This document shows, piece by piece, positions 47,841 to 58,704 of a DNA stretch of 64,000 bases. The stretch spans positions 434,001 through 498,000 of the forward strand of contig NZ_JAAIYA010000002.1 of NCBI RefSeq assembly GCF_010894405.1. The letters run 5' to 3'. Each line of letters starts with the position of its first letter. Position 1 is the first letter of the stretch. The notes beneath the pieces are model-generated. The model ran no database searches. It saw nothing but the letters and a program-made list of their open reading frames with translations, and had not been told where the DNA came from. This DNA is from Pyxidicoccus caerfyrddinensis (GTDB taxonomy: Bacteria; Myxococcota; Myxococcia; Myxococcales; Myxococcaceae). A program made the translations under genes and the position numbers.

Positions 47841-49237
47841 ACACGCCATGCACCAAGCTGCACCTCTTCGTGGATGGGGAGCTGTCCCCCACCGAGGCGG
47901 ACGCCTTCCGTCAGCACCTGACGCGCTGCGAGGAGTGCGAGGTCGGCCTGAGGGACTTGCTCCAGCTGGAGCTCCTGGCCTCGCGGGCCCTGGCGGGCAC
48001 CGGGGCCGAGCAGGACGACAGCCAGAAGGTGACGCCGCTGCGCCCGTGGATGCAGCGGGCCTACAGGGCGGCGGTGCCGGTGGCGCTGGCGGCGGGCCTT
48101 GCGGCGGTGGGGGTGTACCGCCTCCAGGCGGAGCCGCGGATGCCCTCCGAGGTCTTCCTGGCCAGCGCGGACACGCGGACGCTGGCGGCGCGGCTGAGCC
48201 ATCCGAGCGCGGACCGCTTCCGGCGCTTCGAGCCCATGCGCGGTACGAGCACCTCCTCGGAGGCGCTGCCGCTGCGGCCGCTGGCGGAGCTGGAGGAGCG
48301 GCAGGACTTCCGCGGCATCGCTTCGGCGTACGCGCTGCGCGGGGACTGGCAGCAGGCGGAGGCCTTCCTGGCCCGCGCTCCCGAGTCCGCGGACAAGGAC
48401 AATGACCGCGCGGTGGTGGCCCTGAGCCGGCAGCGGTGGGAAGAGGCGCTGGAGCTGCTGGGCGGCGCGCTGCGCCAGGAGCCCAAGCACCCGCAGGCGC
48501 TGTGGAACCGCGGCCTGGCGCTGCAGGGGCGCGGGCTCTGGGAGCAGGCGGAGGCGTCCTTCCGCGAGGCGGCCGAGGTGCCGGGGCAGGACGCGGGATG
48601 GGCGGAAGAGGCTCTGTCCCGGGCGAACGAGCTGAAGGAGCAGCGGGAGACCGAGGGCGCGCGGTGGCGCAATCAGGTGAAGGAGTCGTGGCAGCAGCTG
48701 GCCGCGGGCAAGGCGGACGTGAAGCAGCTGGCGCAGCAGCCGGCGGTGGCCCGCGCGGCGCTCTACGAGTCCGTGCGCACTGCCACCACGTCGGCCCAGG
48801 TGGAGGCGCTGCTGCCGCTGGCGGAGGAGCTGGACCGCGTGGGCGGTGGCGCCGTGCTGCAGGACTACGTCCGGGACATGGCGGCGCGGGACTTCAGCGC
48901 GCGTGCTCCGCTGGCCCGCGAGTACGCGAAGCTGGTGGCCGAGGGGAAGACGTCGCCGGGCATGCTGGAGACGCTGCGCCGCTCGAAGGAGTGGGACCTG
49001 TACTTCGGCGCGCTCGTGTACACGGGCGAGGCGCGCAAGGACGCCGAGGCGCTCAAGGCGCTCCAGCGGTTCTCCCACGGCTCCAGGGACCCGTGGCTGA
49101 CCCTGGTGGTGGATCGCGAGCGCGCCTGGAGCGAGGCCCAGGCGGGCCGCACCGACGCCGCCGAGCGACTCCTGCTGGCCACGCTGCGCAGCTGCGAGGC
49201 GTACGACAAGCTCTTCCACTGCGCCGAAATCAACTGA
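47837..49237 (+). CDS. Zinc-finger anti-sigma factor fused to TPR repeats, C-terminally shortened
   Basis: 466 residues. The N-terminal 60 residues are a zinc-binding anti-sigma domain, with His27, Cys31 and Cys34 (RQHLTRCEEC). A membrane span follows at about 76-96 (AVPVALAAGLAAVGVYRL). The TPR-type repeats after it align well with the CHAT protein at 43008 (compare RDFRGIASAYALRGDWQQAEAF with GDWGGIAAAYALQGEWNQAASF). The protein stops at HCAEIN, about where the relative continues with CVELELRLG, so the C-terminal TPRs and the CHAT protease are missing. It should tether and release the adjacent sigma factor. Confidence 0.85.
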   Translation: MNTPCTKLHLFVDGELSPTEADAFRQHLTRCEECEVGLRDLLQLELLASRALAGTGAEQDDSQKVTPLRPWMQRAYRAAVPVALAAGLAAVGVYRLQAEPRMPSEVFLASADTRTLAARLSHPSADRFRRFEPMRGTSTSSEALPLRPLAELEERQDFRGIASAYALRGDWQQAEAFLARAPESADKDNDRAVVALSRQRWEEALELLGGALRQEPKHPQALWNRGLALQGRGLWEQAEASFREAAEVPGQDAGWAEEALSRANELKEQRETEGARWRNQVKESWQQLAAGKADVKQLAQQPAVARAALYESVRTATTSAQVEALLPLAEELDRVGGGAVLQDYVRDMAARDFSARAPLAREYAKLVAEGKTSPGMLETLRRSKEWDLYFGALVYTGEARKDAEALKALQRFSHGSRDPWLTLVVDRERAWSEAQAGRTDAAERLLLATLRSCEAYDKLFHCAEIN

Positions 49238-49275
49238 CGCGCGGCCTCCGGTGACGGAGGCAGGTGGACGTCTCG

Positions 49276-49313
49276 AGAGGCCGGCCCTTCGCGGGGTCGG
49301 CCTCTTCGCTTTT
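49276..49313 (+). terminator. Hairpin terminator after the anti-sigma gene
   Basis: AGAGGCCGGCCC (49276-49287) pairs with GGGTCGGCCTCT (49294-49305) with one wobble, followed by TCGCTTTT. It ends the sigma/anti-sigma operon. Confidence 0.85.
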
Positions 49314-49420
49314 GGGGCCCGCGCGTGTCGTCCACCGGGCGAAGGCGGCCCGGAAGGCGAGGCCGGCTGGAGAGGCGCGTGGCAGGCTTCGGGGTACGTC
49401 TTCACCCAGGAGTGACTCAC

Positions 49421-51067
49421 ATGCCCCCATCCGCCCCGCTCAACCTGCGTGACTACGAGGCCACCCGCCGTGACTTCCGGTGGGAGCGGCCCGAGCACTT
49501 CAACTTCGCGGCGGACGTGGTGGACCGGCATGCGCGCGAGCGGCCGGACGCGCTCGCGCTCTTGTGGTCCAACGAGGCGGGGCGCGAGCAGCGCTTCACG
49601 TGGGAGGACGTGCGGCGGCACTCGCTGCATGCCGCGCGCTTCCTGACCGGCCTGGGCCTGCACAAGGGCGACAGGGCCTTCATCATCATGCCGCGCGTGC
49701 CGGAGTGGTGGTTCCTGGTGCTGGGCTGCATCCGCGCCGGCATCGTCTTCATGCCCGGCACGCCCATGCTCACCGTCAAGGACATCCGCTACCGGCTGGT
49801 GGCCGCGGACGCCAACGCCGTCATCGCCGACGTGAGCTGCCTGGACCGCTTCGAGGGGCTCGTCGGCACGGGCCGGGTGGAGACCTGGGTGGCGGTGGGG
49901 GAGGGCGCGCCCTCGCCGTGGGTGCGCTACACGCCGGGGGCGGCGGGCTCGGGCGCGCACGGGGAGGGCTTCGCGCCCACGCGTGCGGACGACGCGATGC
50001 TCATCTACTTCACGTCCGGCACCACCGGCATGCCGAAGATGGTGCTGCACACGCACGCCAGCTACGGGCTGGGGCATGTGATTACCGGGCGGTACTGGCT
50101 GGACCTCACGCCGGACGACAGGCACCTGACGCTGAGCGACACCGGCTGGGCGAAGTGCGCGTGGGGAAAGCTCTTCGGGCCGTGGAGCCAGGGCGCGTGC
50201 AACGTCGTCTACGACTTCCGCGGCCGCTTCGAGCCCGCGAAGCTGCTGAAGGTGCTGGAGGCGCAGAAGGTGACCACGTTCTGCGCGCCGCCCACCGCGT
50301 GGCGGGCGCTGGTGCTGCAGGACTTGAAGGGCTTCGACTTGTCCTCGCTGCGGCACACGGTGAGCGCGGGCGAGCCGCTCAACCCCGAGGTCATCGACAC
50401 GTGGAAGGAGGCCACGGGCCTGCACATCCGCGAGGGCTACGGGCAGACGGAGACGGTGGTGGTGGTGGGCATGTTCCCCTCGGTGGAGCCGCGCGTGGGC
50501 TCCATGGGCAAGCCGTCACCGGGCTTCACGGTGGGCGTCATCGACGACGCGGGTCGCGAGGTGGCGGACGGGCAGGAGGGCGACATCGCCGTGCGCGTGG
50601 CGCCGGAGCGGCCGGTGGGCCTGTTCCACGGCTACCTCAACGACGAGGGCGCCAACGCGGCCTGCCGCCGGGGCGACTGGTACGTGACGGGGGACAGGGC
50701 GGTGCGGGACGCGGACGGCTACTTCTGGTTCGTGGGCCGCTCGGATGACGTCATCAAGACGTCCGGGTACCGCGTGGGCCCCTTCGAGGTGGAGTCCGCG
50801 CTGCTGGAGCACGCCGCGGTGGCGGAGTCCGCCGTCATCGGCGTGCCGGACGACAAGATTGGCCAGCGCATCAAGGCCTACGTGGTGCTGGCGCCGGGGC
50901 ACACCGCTTCGCAGGAGCTGGCGAAGGAGCTCCAGGAGCACGTGAAGCACACGACGGCGCCGTACAAGTACCCGCGCGAAATCGAGTTCGTCACCGAGCT
51001 GCCGAAGACGGTGAGCGGGAAGATTCGCCGCGCGGAGCTGCGGGCCACGCCGCCGAAGTCCGGGTGA
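49421..51067 (+). CDS. Acyl-CoA synthetase, AMP-forming (medium-chain type)
   Basis: 548 residues. Adenylate-forming motifs: phosphate loop TSGTTGMPK (near 200), the acyl-binding YGQTE (near 345), DWYVTGD (near 420) and the C-terminal PKTVSGKIRR with the adenylation Lys. The order and the TLSDTGWAKCAWGKLFGPW segment fit the medium-chain/acetoacetyl (MACS) group, which activates fatty or aromatic acids to CoA thioesters. AGGAG precedes the ATG at good spacing. The exact substrate is not predictable. It converges with gnd, with a terminator hairpin between. Confidence 0.9.
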   Translation: MPPSAPLNLRDYEATRRDFRWERPEHFNFAADVVDRHARERPDALALLWSNEAGREQRFTWEDVRRHSLHAARFLTGLGLHKGDRAFIIMPRVPEWWFLVLGCIRAGIVFMPGTPMLTVKDIRYRLVAADANAVIADVSCLDRFEGLVGTGRVETWVAVGEGAPSPWVRYTPGAAGSGAHGEGFAPTRADDAMLIYFTSGTTGMPKMVLHTHASYGLGHVITGRYWLDLTPDDRHLTLSDTGWAKCAWGKLFGPWSQGACNVVYDFRGRFEPAKLLKVLEAQKVTTFCAPPTAWRALVLQDLKGFDLSSLRHTVSAGEPLNPEVIDTWKEATGLHIREGYGQTETVVVVGMFPSVEPRVGSMGKPSPGFTVGVIDDAGREVADGQEGDIAVRVAPERPVGLFHGYLNDEGANAACRRGDWYVTGDRAVRDADGYFWFVGRSDDVIKTSGYRVGPFEVESALLEHAAVAESAVIGVPDDKIGQRIKAYVVLAPGHTASQELAKELQEHVKHTTAPYKYPREIEFVTELPKTVSGKIRRAELRATPPKSG

Positions 51068-51077
51068 GCCGATGGCA

Positions 51078-51114
51078 CCGTCGGGGGCGGGACTCCTTCG
51101 CCCGCCCCCGACGG
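51078..51114. terminator. Hairpin between convergent genes
   Basis: CCGTCGGGGGCGGG (51078-51091) and CCCGCCCCCGACGG (51101-51114) form a perfect 14-bp stem with a 9-base loop. It lies between the stops of the acyl-CoA synthetase and gnd and can serve both, although no long T-run follows. Confidence 0.8.
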
Positions 51115-51119
51115 CGTCT

Positions 51120-52544
51120 CTACTTGTTCCACTCCGTGTGGACGAAGCCGGCCTCGGGCCTGTCGCGGCGCTGGTACGTGTGCGCGCCGAAGGCGTCGCG
51201 CTGGGCCTGCGTGAGGTTCTGCGGCAATTCCGGGCTGCGGTAGCTGTCCATGTACGCCAGCGACGCGCTGAACACCGGCACGGGGATGCCCGCCTTCGCG
51301 GCCACACCCACCAGCCTGCGCCACGCGGGCCCCATCTTCTCCAGCACGGGAGCGAAGGCGTCCGACACCATGAGGTTGGGCAGGGTCGGCTGCTTCTCGA
51401 AGGACTCGCGCAGCGGCGTCAGCAGCTTCGCGCGGATGATGCAGCCGCCCCGCCAGATGCGCGCCATCTCCGCCAGGGAGATGTTCCACTTGTACTCGGT
51501 GGACGCCGCCTGGATGAGCCGCATGCCCTGCGCGTACGTCACCACCCGCGCCGCGTAGAGCGCGTCATGCGCCCACTGCGCGAGCTGCGCCTTCTCTTCC
51601 GAGGACAGCGTCTCGGACGGGCCCTTCAGCTTCGCGCTCGCCGCCACTCGCTCGTCCTTCATGGAGGACAGGTTGCGCGCGTCGAGGGCCGAAGCGATGG
51701 AGGGCACCGGCACGCCCAAATCCAGCGCCACCTGCACCGTCCACTTGCCCGTGCCCTTCTGGCCCGCCTTGTCCAGCACCAGGTCCACCAGCGGCTTGCC
51801 CGTCTCCGCGTCCTTCTTGCGCAGCACCTGGATGCTGGTCTCCAGCAGGAAGGACTCGGCGATGCCCTGGTTCCACTTGGAGAACAGGTCCGCCACCGCC
51901 TCCGCGCTCAGGCCCAGTCCGCGGCGCAGCACGTCGTACGTCTCCGCGAGCAGCTGCATGTCCGCGTATTCGATGCCGTTGTGCACCATCTTCACGAAGT
52001 GACCGGCGCCGTCCGGCCCCACGTGGGTGACGCACAGGCCCGCCTCCGTGCGCGCGGCGATGGCCTCCAGCACGGGGCGCACCAGCGCGTACGCCTCCGG
52101 CGGGCCTCCCGGCATGATGGACGGGCCGTGGCGTGCGCCCTCCTCACCGCCCGACACGCCGATGCCCAGGAAGTGCAGCCCCTTCGTCTTGCACAACTCC
52201 TCGCGGCGGCGCGTGTCGAGGAACCAGGAGTTGCCCGCGTCCATGATGACGTCGCCCGGCGACAGCAGCGGGAAGAGCCGCTCCATCATCTGGTCCACCG
52301 CCGCGCCCGCCGTCACCATCAGCAGCACCCGGCGCGGGCGCTCCAGCCGCTGGACGAACTCCTCCAGCGACGCGGTGCCCTTCAGCTCCTCGTGGCCGTA
52401 CTTCTTGTGCATCTCGTCGATGCGCTCGGTGTGGCGGTCCCACGCCGTCACCCGGAAGCCGTGGTCCGCGATGTTGAGGGCGAGGGCCGCCCCCATGACT
52501 CCCATGCCCGCCACGCCGAACTGCGCGCCCGCTGTGTCACTCAT
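51120..52544 (-). CDS. gnd: 6-phosphogluconate dehydrogenase (decarboxylating)
   Basis: 474 residues, normal for the long form. The NADP-binding start is FGVAGMGVMGAALALNIADHG. The substrate site has GVSGGEEGARHGPSIMPGG and the catalytic Lys/His region GAGHFVKMVHNGIEYADMQ. The C-terminal tail includes QAQRDAFGAHTYQRRD. It turns 6-phosphogluconate into ribulose 5-phosphate, CO2 and NADPH in the oxidative pentose phosphate pathway. It is the last gene of the zwf-pgl-gnd operon, 22 bases after pgl. Confidence 0.95.
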   Translation of the reverse strand: MSDTAGAQFGVAGMGVMGAALALNIADHGFRVTAWDRHTERIDEMHKKYGHEELKGTASLEEFVQRLERPRRVLLMVTAGAAVDQMMERLFPLLSPGDVIMDAGNSWFLDTRRREELCKTKGLHFLGIGVSGGEEGARHGPSIMPGGPPEAYALVRPVLEAIAARTEAGLCVTHVGPDGAGHFVKMVHNGIEYADMQLLAETYDVLRRGLGLSAEAVADLFSKWNQGIAESFLLETSIQVLRKKDAETGKPLVDLVLDKAGQKGTGKWTVQVALDLGVPVPSIASALDARNLSSMKDERVAASAKLKGPSETLSSEEKAQLAQWAHDALYAARVVTYAQGMRLIQAASTEYKWNISLAEMARIWRGGCIIRAKLLTPLRESFEKQPTLPNLMVSDAFAPVLEKMGPAWRRLVGVAAKAGIPVPVFSASLAYMDSYRSPELPQNLTQAQRDAFGAHTYQRRDRPEAGFVHTEWNK

Positions 52545-52566
52545 GGTTCCTCCAGAAGTCTGCCGC

Positions 52567-53234
52567 TCACCGTCCGGCGGCGGCCGGATCCAGCATCCAC
52601 TGCGTATTCGTCACCCGCGCCGCCGGCAGGGACACGTCGCCCGCCAGTGCCCGGCGTACTGCGTCCGCCTTGCCCGCGCCCGCCACCAGGTTGAGCACGG
52701 CGCGCGCCGAAAGCAGCACCGGCAAGGTCAGCGTCATCCGCCACGGCGGCGGCTTGGGGCCCACCACCGCCAGCACCCGCCGCTTCTGCTCTTCCAGCGC
52801 CGGGTGGCCGGGGAAGAGGCTGGCCGTGTGCCCGTCCGGCCCCATGCCGAGCAGTACGACATCCAGCACCGGCGGGAGCGTGGCCTCGTACTCGCGCGCG
52901 GCGGTGTCGCGGTCCTCGCGCTCACCCTGCATGCGGAACACCTGGGAGGAGGGCAGCCGCAGCGGCTTGAGCAGCGTGTCCTCCACCATGCGGTAGTTGC
53001 TGTCCGCGTGGTCCGGAGGCACGAAGCGCTCGTCCACGAAGAAGATGTCCACCCGCTCCCACGGGAGCTTTGCCTCCGCGAGCGCCCGGTATGCGGGGCC
53101 CGGCGTGCCGCCGCCGGACAGGGCGAGGCTCGCGCGCGGGCGCGCGGCGAGCGCCTCCCGGAGCGAGCGCTCCATCCACGCGGCGGCCTCCCGCGCGAGC
53201 GACTCGGAGGGGACGACCTGCGGCGGGGCGAAGC

Positions 53235-53238
<4 letters not shown>
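52567..53238 (-). CDS. pgl: 6-phosphogluconolactonase
   Basis: 223 residues, the usual length for the DevB/NagB-fold lactonase. Motifs are LALSGGGTPGPAYRAL, VDIFFVDERFVPPDHADSNY and LLGMGPDGHTASLFPGH. It hydrolyses 6-phosphogluconolactone to 6-phosphogluconate. The ATG overlaps the zwf stop by ATGA, and gnd follows, so all three oxidative pentose phosphate enzymes are co-translated. A longer open frame upstream is the shadow of zwf. Confidence 0.94.
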
Positions 53239-54776
<1,538 letters not shown>

Positions 54777-54981
54777 GTCGCTGCCTCCTCCGGATTCGAC
54801 TGGGGCGGGCACCTTCGCCGCCTTCCTCGCCGCCGGGCAAGATGAGAGTGCGCGCAATGACGGGGGCGTGACGTCCGCTCCGACCGGGGAGTGACCTGGA
54901 GGTCAGTCCCCACGTGCGCTTTCCGCCCACTGCTAACGGGCGGACCGTGCGGGCGCCAGCGGGACGTTCAAATGTCGCCGT

Positions 54982-55881
54982 TCACGGCAGGCAGAGCAGC
55001 TGGTACCGCAGGGTGTCGAGCTGCTTCACCTCGGACAGCTCCACGCGGCACTGGCGCTCGATGCTGTCGAAGGGGGACAGGCGGTTGAGCACGCGGCGCA
55101 CATGTCCCTGCCGGGCCTTGAAGTCGTCCGGCGACACGTAGGCGCGGATGTTCCGGTAGTGGCCTTCGAGCAGCTCGCAGACGCGGCGCGGGTCTCCTCG
55201 GGGAAATTCCCCGCGGCCGTGCACCTCGATGTAGAGGATGGGCTTGTCGCGCCGGGCCAGCACGTCCTTCATGCCGGTGAGCACGTCCAGCTCGAAGCCC
55301 TCCACGTCAATCTTCACGAAGTCCACGCGCGGCACGCCGTGCTTCGCGATGAAACCGTCCAGCGTGACGACGGGGACGGAGATGCCGGGCGCGCCGTCCT
55401 CGGGGACATGGCCGTTGAGGCCCGGGGCGAACGTCAGCATGCCCTCCTGGGAGCCCACCGCCGCCTGCACCGCGTGGCAGTTGTCCAGGCCGTTGCGGCG
55501 CAGGTTGGCGTCCAGCTCCGCGAAGTTGTCCGGCTCGGGCTCGAAGCTGTGCAGCTGCCCGTCCGGGCCGATGCGGCTGCGCAGGTACAGGGACAGGTAG
55601 CCGATGTTGGCGCCCACGTCGAAGGCCACCATGCCCGGCCGCACGTGCGGGGCGATGAGCACCAGGTCCGACAGGAACTTCTCGCCCTGGAGGTACAGCA
55701 GCATGTGCGTGGTGCTGCGGTGCGCCTGCAGCGCGATGTCGTAGCCGAACAGCTGGCGTTCGACTTCCAGCGGCTGCTGCCCGTTGAGCCCCAGCAGCAG
55801 GCGCGCCGTGCGCAGCTGGCTGAACGGGAAGAAGCTGTGGGCAATGCGGGCGGCCTGGAGGGCCGGCTTGAGCGGGAGCAT
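54982..55881 (-). CDS. FkbM-family methyltransferase
   Basis: 299 residues from the ATG at 55881; an in-frame ATG at 55914 is also possible. SAM-binding motif I is MVAFDVGANIGYLSLYL (near 107-123), then LHSFEPEPDNFAELDANL and the FkbM signature VDFVKIDVEGFELDVLTGM (near 205-222). These enzymes O-methylate sugars or polyketides; substrate not predictable. The gene begins 61 bases (or 28) after the stop of the GT-C-like membrane protein on the same strand. I infer a shared role in glycan decoration. Confidence 0.85.
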   Translation of the reverse strand: MLPLKPALQAARIAHSFFPFSQLRTARLLLGLNGQQPLEVERQLFGYDIALQAHRSTTHMLLYLQGEKFLSDLVLIAPHVRPGMVAFDVGANIGYLSLYLRSRIGPDGQLHSFEPEPDNFAELDANLRRNGLDNCHAVQAAVGSQEGMLTFAPGLNGHVPEDGAPGISVPVVTLDGFIAKHGVPRVDFVKIDVEGFELDVLTGMKDVLARRDKPILYIEVHGRGEFPRGDPRRVCELLEGHYRNIRAYVSPDDFKARQGHVRRVLNRLSPFDSIERQCRVELSEVKQLDTLRYQLLCLP

Positions 55882-55942
55882 GGGGTTCACTCGGGGTTCC
55901 AGGGCACCGCGCATTGTACGGGCAATAATGTGTGGCCGGCGG

Positions 55943-57817
55943 TCATTCGCCCGGCTGCCGTGGGAACACGCGGGCGCGCAGCGCCTCCGTCCTCCGGCGC
56001 CGGTGTGCGTCGCCCCTGTCGAGCAGCGTGGCCAGCGAGTAGTGGCGCAGCGCGGGGACCAGCTTCCCCTCGTGCTCCAGCGCCGCGCCGCGCTCCTCGG
56101 CCAGGTCCGCGAGCTTCTCCCGCGTGTCACCGTCCGGCAGCGCGCTCCACGGCTTGTAGGCGAAGACGCAGCGCCAGCGCTTCAGGCCCCGCTCCGCCTC
56201 ACCCTCCTGGATGTCCTGCTCGAACAGGCGGGCGAGCCCCTCCCGGTCCGGTGCCAGGGCCGCGTCCTTGCCGCCGGGACAGCGCGGGTCCTCCCTGTCG
56301 GTGAGGCCCACGAGCTGCCAGTGGTCGCTGCCCAGGGGGCGGAACTGCGACATCAGCGTCTGGAACCCGCGCAGGTGCCCGCTGGGCCCGTGCGCGTCCA
56401 GCAACACGGGTGGCCCCTCCGAGACGAGGTAGTCCTCCAGCGCCGGGTAGTTGCCCGCGTGGTGCGCCAGCGCGTAGTCCGCCAGCCCCGCCACGTCGAT
56501 GATCTCCGCGTGGCGCATCACCATCGCCTGGCCGCCCAGGTCCGGGTACCCCACCAGCGGCCGCGCCTGCCCGAGCCTTTCCGCCAGGTCCCGCACGTGG
56601 CGGAAGCGCTCCGCGATGAAGTCGTACGGCAGCTCCGGCGAGGCCTTGATGCGCGGCGCGCGCAGCACCGATGCCTGCATGGCCGGCACGCCGAGGAAGA
56701 GCACGCCCAGCCCCGCCACGGCCACCACGCCCCGCGCCGGCCACGTCCACCGCGCGCCGCGCCCGCGGAGCCAGTCGGCCCTCGCGCGCAGGCCGGACAG
56801 GCCCGCGGCCACGCACACGCCCAGCAGCGGCACCAGCGGCGCGAGGAAGCGCCACTCGCGCATCCAGTCACCGGAGCGCCACGCGAAGTACCCGCCGCTG
56901 ACGAGGAAGAGCGCCGCGAGCGCCGCCGTCCTCGCGCGCGCGGCGCCTCCCAGAAGGCCCAGCACCACGCCCACCGCGGCGAGCTGGCAGAGCCGTTCGT
57001 GCTCCGCGAGGTAGTTGCGCACGTAGCCGGGCCCGTCGAACTGCCAGAGCCGCTTGGCGTAGTACGTGTTGGGCAGCAGGTCCGCGAAGTACACCCAGCG
57101 CACCAGGAGCCACCCGCCCACCAGGAAGAGCAGCCACAGCGCGATGCCCAGCGCCTGCCGCCCCGTCCAGCGCCGCTCCAGCGCGCGGTGCACGAGCCAG
57201 AGCCCGCCGGCCGCGGCGGTGTAGAGGATGCCCTCCGGACGCGTGAGGCACAGCAGGCCCAGCGCCAGGCCCGTGCTCGCGCCCACTCCGGTGCGCAGCT
57301 CGCGCAGCAGCAGCACTCCGGCCGCGGCGAGGAGGAAGGCCTGGAGGCCGGTCTCCATGCCGCTCGAAATCCAGGACGCGTACGTGGCGCTGGTGGCGGC
57401 CACCCACGGCGCGGCGGCGTCTTCCAGGCGCGGGGCGCGGTGCTCCGACACGGGGCCCCACAGCGCGAAGAGGGGCAGCGCCAGCAGGCCGAAGACGATG
57501 CCCAGCGTGTGCGCGTACGTGTCCGGCGGCAGGCTCAGCGGGTGGCTCAGCCCCAGCAGCAGCGTCCAGAGCGGATTGGAGAAGCCCTCCACCGGCTGCG
57601 ACGCCGGGGTGACGCGCAGGCCTCCGCCGCTGAAGAAGGTGTGGCCGTAAGCGATGGAGATGGCCGCGTCGTCCACGATGGGCACGGCCAGGTAGCCGCA
57701 GAGATAGGCCAGCGCCGTCACCGCCGCGAGGACGAGGCCGGCCGTCAGCCACGTCTCCACGCCGGAGCCAGGCCGGGTGGGGAGAAGGCCAGTGGCCGAG
57801 GGTGAGGGGAGACCCAT
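55943..57817 (-). CDS. GT-C-like polytopic membrane protein
   Basis: 624 residues with about 10-12 membrane spans and a C-terminal soluble domain (from about 425). The first luminal loop has DDAAISIAYGHTFFSGGGLR, followed by EGFSNPLWTLLLGL. An Asp-Asp pair here is a hallmark of GT-C glycosyltransferases that use polyprenyl-linked sugars, and METGLQ near residue 165 fits the group I associate with arabinosyl- or hexosyltransferases. It probably glycosylates an envelope component. The FkbM methyltransferase that follows supports glycan assembly. Confidence 0.7.
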   Translation of the reverse strand: MGLPSPSATGLLPTRPGSGVETWLTAGLVLAAVTALAYLCGYLAVPIVDDAAISIAYGHTFFSGGGLRVTPASQPVEGFSNPLWTLLLGLSHPLSLPPDTYAHTLGIVFGLLALPLFALWGPVSEHRAPRLEDAAAPWVAATSATYASWISSGMETGLQAFLLAAAGVLLLRELRTGVGASTGLALGLLCLTRPEGILYTAAAGGLWLVHRALERRWTGRQALGIALWLLFLVGGWLLVRWVYFADLLPNTYYAKRLWQFDGPGYVRNYLAEHERLCQLAAVGVVLGLLGGAARARTAALAALFLVSGGYFAWRSGDWMREWRFLAPLVPLLGVCVAAGLSGLRARADWLRGRGARWTWPARGVVAVAGLGVLFLGVPAMQASVLRAPRIKASPELPYDFIAERFRHVRDLAERLGQARPLVGYPDLGGQAMVMRHAEIIDVAGLADYALAHHAGNYPALEDYLVSEGPPVLLDAHGPSGHLRGFQTLMSQFRPLGSDHWQLVGLTDREDPRCPGGKDAALAPDREGLARLFEQDIQEGEAERGLKRWRCVFAYKPWSALPDGDTREKLADLAEERGAALEHEGKLVPALRHYSLATLLDRGDAHRRRRTEALRARVFPRQPGE

Positions 57818-57929
57818 GTATGTGTGCGTCTATGCCAGGAACCGAGGGGTTTCCAGTACGACTGCTGCCGGGCAGGCGTCCTCCGGCGGGGCGGGGAGGC
57901 CCTGGGGCGCCGGGGGGCCGGAAGATGCT

Positions 57930-58673
57930 ATGCCCTGGCCCCTCGCCATGAAGTACGCCGTCACGCTCTGGTTCTGGCTCGTCTTCGCGCTGACCGCCCC
58001 GGTGCTCTTCACGCTGGGGGCGCTGCTGCTGCTCGTCACGTACCCCTTCGACAGGGACCGCCGGCTGCTGCACTCGCTGGTGTGCCGCTGGTGCCATGGA
58101 CTGTGGCTGCACCTGTCCCCGGGCTGGCGCACGCGCGTGGAGGGCCGCGAGCTGCTGCCGCGCGGGCCGTGCGTGCTGGTGGTGAATCACCAGTCCGCCG
58201 TGGACATCCTGGCCGTCATGGGCCTGCGCTACCCGTACAAGTTCGTGGCCAAGGCGTCGCTGTTCTCCCTGCCGCTGGTGGGGTGGATGATGTCGCTGCT
58301 GGCCTACGTCCCCATCGTCCGCGGCTCCTCCACCGCCCTGCACCAGCTGATGGACCCGTGCCGGAAGTGGCTGCGCCGGGGCATGCCGGTGCTCATCTTC
58401 CCGGAGGGCACCTACTCCTCCGGAGGCCAGCTGCTGCCCTTCAAGCGCGGCGCGTTCCAACTGGCGCTGGAGGAGCACGTGCCGGTGGTGCCGGTGGTGG
58501 TGGAGGGCACGCCGGAGCTGCTGGACGGCGATGGCCCCTGGATGCGCCCGCGCGCCTCCATCCGCGTGCGGGTGCTGCCGCCGCTGGCGCCCGAGACGTT
58601 CGGCCCCGACCCGGTGGAGCTGGCCTCACGCGTGCGCTCGCTGTACGAGCAGACCCTGTCCGCCACCGGCTGA
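57930..58673 (+). CDS. plsC: 1-acyl-sn-glycerol-3-phosphate acyltransferase
   Basis: 247 residues from the ATG with GGAAG upstream; the internal ATG at 57948 is an alternative. A hydrophobic N-terminal segment (LWFWLVFALTAPVLFTLGALLLLV) anchors it to the inner membrane. The acyltransferase motifs are VNHQSAVD (HX4D catalytic, near 82-89), KFVAKASLFSLPLVG, IFPEGTYSSGG (substrate phosphate binding) and VPVVPVVVEGTPELL. It makes phosphatidic acid. It is divergent from the GT-C-like gene and 31 bases before the PhzF-like gene. Confidence 0.9.
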   Translation: MPWPLAMKYAVTLWFWLVFALTAPVLFTLGALLLLVTYPFDRDRRLLHSLVCRWCHGLWLHLSPGWRTRVEGRELLPRGPCVLVVNHQSAVDILAVMGLRYPYKFVAKASLFSLPLVGWMMSLLAYVPIVRGSSTALHQLMDPCRKWLRRGMPVLIFPEGTYSSGGQLLPFKRGAFQLALEEHVPVVPVVVEGTPELLDGDGPWMRPRASIRVRVLPPLAPETFGPDPVELASRVRSLYEQTLSATG

Positions 58674-58704
58674 GCCGGCGAGGCGGTGAATGAAAGGAAG
58701 CCTC

